From Clostridiales bacterium (GTDB lineage: Bacteria > Bacillota > Clostridia > Saccharofermentanales > Saccharofermentanaceae): DNA of 64,000 nt. This document shows positions 62,055-64,000 of the stretch, piece after piece (the first letter of the stretch is position 1; each line of letters begins with the position of its first letter). The notes below the pieces were generated by a model, which searched no databases, was not told the DNA's origin, and saw only the letters and a list, made by a program, of their open reading frames with translations. The stretch spans positions 248,001-312,000 of the forward strand of contig JAFRQR010000020.1 of NCBI GenBank assembly GCA_017428545.1. The letters run 5' to 3'. A program made the translations under genes and the position numbers.

Positions 62055-64000
62055 TGTCGTTTCTGTCATTTTTGTACCACCTTCTGATCACACCGCTGAT
62101 GCTTCTGTTCGAAGTCATTTTCACGATCGCGAACAGACTGATCGGCAACGAAGGCCTTTCTATCATCGTGCTATCCATCGCCGTAAACTTTCTGGTACTT
62201 CCGCTTTATAAAAGAGCCGACGAACTTCAGGCCGAAGAGCGTGATATCCAGGCGAAGATGGCATATCGTGTCAAAAGGATCAAGCAGACATTCAAAGGTA
62301 ACGAACAGTTCCTGATGCTGCAGGAATACTACCGGATCAACAACTATAAGCCGGTCTACGCGCTGAAAAGCTCCGCTTCCCTTCTTCTTCAGATCCCGTT
62401 CTTCATCGCGGCCTATAGGCTCCTTTCGGGAATGCAGAGCCTGCAGGGCATGTCCTTCGGATTCATCAAGGATCTCGGAAAAGAAGACGCGACCTTCATG
62501 ATCGGATCATTTGCGGTCAACATCCTGCCGATCCTGATGACGCTCATTAACGTCCTGTCCGGTATCCTTTACACCAAAGGCCATCCGACGAAGGAAAAGA
62601 TCCAGGTCTACGGTCTTGCGCTCGTATTCCTCATCCTTCTTTACCATTCTCCGGCGGGACTCGTTTTCTACTGGCTCCTCAACAATGTATTCTCGCTTGT
62701 AAAGAACATCTTCTATAAGCTCAAAGATCCGAAGAAAATTCTCTTCCGCATATTTGCCCTGGCAGGCGCCGCGGTCCTGATCCATACCATCATAAGAAAC
62801 GACTTAAATCTCCGCCAGAAGATCGTTCTTTCGATCGGATGCATCCTTCTGATACTGCCGTTTGTTCTTTCCTTCAAAAAGAACAAGACGGAGAAAAAAG
62901 CACGTCCGAAGGATTATCTTACATTCCTTTTCGGCGCCATCTTCCTGACGCTTGTTACGGGTCTTCTGATCCCTTCTGCCGTCATCAGTTCCTCCGTCGA
63001 GGAATTCTTCAGCATCATTCATATTTCCGACCCGATCAATTACGTCATCCGGACACTTGTCATCGCAAGCGGAACATGGATCGTCTGGGGCAGTATCTTC
63101 TATTTCTTCATGAGCGATCGCAGTAAGTCCTTTTTCAGCGACGGTGTCTGGATATTAAGCGGAACGGCGATCCTCAACTACATGCTGTTCGGCACAAAAC
63201 TCGGCATCCTCTCGTCTGCTCTTCAGTACGAAAACAAACCGGTCTTTTCGGTATCGGAATACCTGATCAACACACTTGCTGTTCTTATTGCCGCTATCGT
63301 ATTGCATCTGGTCTATACGCATTTCCACAAGATCTCCAGGATCATCCTGATCGCCGGCTGCGTGGCCATTTTCCCGGTCGCACTCGGAAACATCAATATC
63401 ATCCGGGTCATTTACGATGCGAAGACGGAATACTACTTCCAATACATCGAAGGAAAAGAGCCTTCGTTTGAACTGAGCAAAGACGGCCGGAACGTCATCG
63501 TCCTGATGCTCGACCGCGCGCTGGGTCAGCAGGTTCCGTACATCATGAACGAAAAACCGGAGCTTGTCGAAAAGTTCGACGGCTTTACCTACTACCCGAA
63601 TACGATCTCCTTCGGCGGACACACAAACATGGCCTTACCGGCGCTTTTCGGCGGGTATGAGTATACTCCGGACCGCATTAACCAGCGAAACAGCGAGCTT
63701 CTCGTGGACAAGCACAACGAGGCAATTCGCGTCCTGCCGGTGCTTTTCGGCCAGAACGGATATGAGGTCACGATCTGCGATCCGAAGTACGCGGGATATT
63801 CCTGGGATCCGGATCTTTCGATCTACGACGACCATCCGGAATTTAACTGCTATATCACAGAAGGATACTATGACTATTTCGAAGATCAGGAAGAAGCGGG
63901 ATCGGCCATAGAACGTGTTGACACAGTCCGTAACCGTAACTTCTTCTTCTTCTCACTTATGAAGATCGCACCTGTCCTTCTGCAGGATACGATTTATGAT
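62054..64000 (+). CDS. YidC/Oxa1-sulfatase fusion protein, copy 2 (3' end outside window)
   Basis: The frame opens at ATG 62054 (AAAGGAGGTGAAAGCATA upstream) and is still open at base 64000 after 649 codons. It matches copy 1 throughout: MSFLSFLYHLLITPLMLLFE, GLSIIVLSIAVNFLVLPLYK (Asn45 again), SLLLQIPFFIAAYRLL, and SPAGLVFYWLLNNVFSL. The sulfatase part has VIVLMLDRALG with Asp487 and GGHTNMALPALFGGYEYTP. The metal-site DH motif lies beyond the window. Conserved sulfatase-part sequence but a diverged middle-membrane part suggests two substrates or two polymers. Confidence 0.85.
   Translation, partial: MSFLSFLYHLLITPLMLLFEVIFTIANRLIGNEGLSIIVLSIAVNFLVLPLYKRADELQAEERDIQAKMAYRVKRIKQTFKGNEQFLMLQEYYRINNYKPVYALKSSASLLLQIPFFIAAYRLLSGMQSLQGMSFGFIKDLGKEDATFMIGSFAVNILPILMTLINVLSGILYTKGHPTKEKIQVYGLALVFLILLYHSPAGLVFYWLLNNVFSLVKNIFYKLKDPKKILFRIFALAGAAVLIHTIIRNDLNLRQKIVLSIGCILLILPFVLSFKKNKTEKKARPKDYLTFLFGAIFLTLVTGLLIPSAVISSSVEEFFSIIHISDPINYVIRTLVIASGTWIVWGSIFYFFMSDRSKSFFSDGVWILSGTAILNYMLFGTKLGILSSALQYENKPVFSVSEYLINTLAVLIAAIVLHLVYTHFHKISRIILIAGCVAIFPVALGNINIIRVIYDAKTEYYFQYIEGKEPSFELSKDGRNVIVLMLDRALGQQVPYIMNEKPELVEKFDGFTYYPNTISFGGHTNMALPALFGGYEYTPDRINQRNSELLVDKHNEAIRVLPVLFGQNGYEVTICDPKYAGYSWDPDLSIYDDHPEFNCYITEGYYDYFEDQEEAGSAIERVDTVRNRNFFFFSLMKIAPVLLQDTIYD

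Overview
The window looks like a chromosome segment of an anaerobic, low-GC-lineage Gram-positive bacterium (class Clostridia, perhaps Lachnospiraceae or a relative; genus not determinable from what I can see). The reasons are the AAGGAGG-type ribosome binding sites, many short lipoproteins, rubrerythrin, BioY/BirA, CsoR/CopA, SbcCD, a Firmicute-type FeoB-associated peptide and teichoic-acid-type glycerophosphotransferases. Base composition is close to balanced in most genes. It is visibly more AT-rich in the tail of the left-hand RHS gene and around 48.4-51.8 kb.

Layout. 1-5.0 kb: 3' part of a giant RHS/YD-repeat polymorphic toxin and its DUF4279-type immunity gene, ending at a perfect 3' fragment of a tRNA gene, so probably the edge of an integrated element. 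5.1-7.9 kb: a hypothetical gene and an MFS transporter overlapping two tiny membrane genes. 7.9-12.3 kb: a LysR regulator divergent from metE-metF. 12.3-21.9 kb: housekeeping and unknown genes (FeoB-associated peptide, esterase, rubrerythrin, GH13 enzyme, PPOX protein, HAD phosphatase, nuclease-like protein). 21.9-27.5 kb: a palindromic repeat array, an SGNH hydrolase/EEP pair, AlkD, two membrane-associated unknowns and tRNA-Val(GAC). 27.5-31.2 kb: copA-csoR with two CsoR operators, then a second copy of the same type of palindromic array. 31.3-36 kb: DUF4428 protein, alanine dehydrogenase, BioY, BirA with a BirA operator. 36-43.4 kb: a large lipoprotein with an HExxH motif, a split Zn/Cd-type ATPase system with an ArsR/SmtB-like operator, a PHP phosphatase, and a lipid-anchored barnase with its barstar. 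43.5-56.2 kb: an ABC exporter, a PfkB kinase, a zinc-ribbon membrane protein, a 36-residue peptide gene beside a secreted transglutaminase, twin lipoproteins, sbcDC. 56.4-64 kb: a tandem duplication of a two-gene module, a CDP-glycerol glycerophosphotransferase-like protein followed by a YidC/Oxa1-sulfatase fusion. The second fusion runs off the window end.

Three things stand out. (1) The duplicated glycerophosphotransferase plus YidC-sulfatase module looks like an uncharacterised surface-polymer machine; its YidC half lacks the groove arginine. (2) A short DNA word, AAAAGCAC (extended CGAAAAGCACYTGTCC), recurs about 44 times by hand count in both orientations, in intergenic DNA and in different reading frames inside genes. 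About two would be expected. It behaves like a DNA-level signal such as an uptake or recombination motif. (3) Intergenic arrays of short inverted repeats with a fixed 15-nt gap occur twice with the same arm sequence, and arrays with other sequences sit elsewhere. All counts and boundaries were read by eye; no search or folding program was run.
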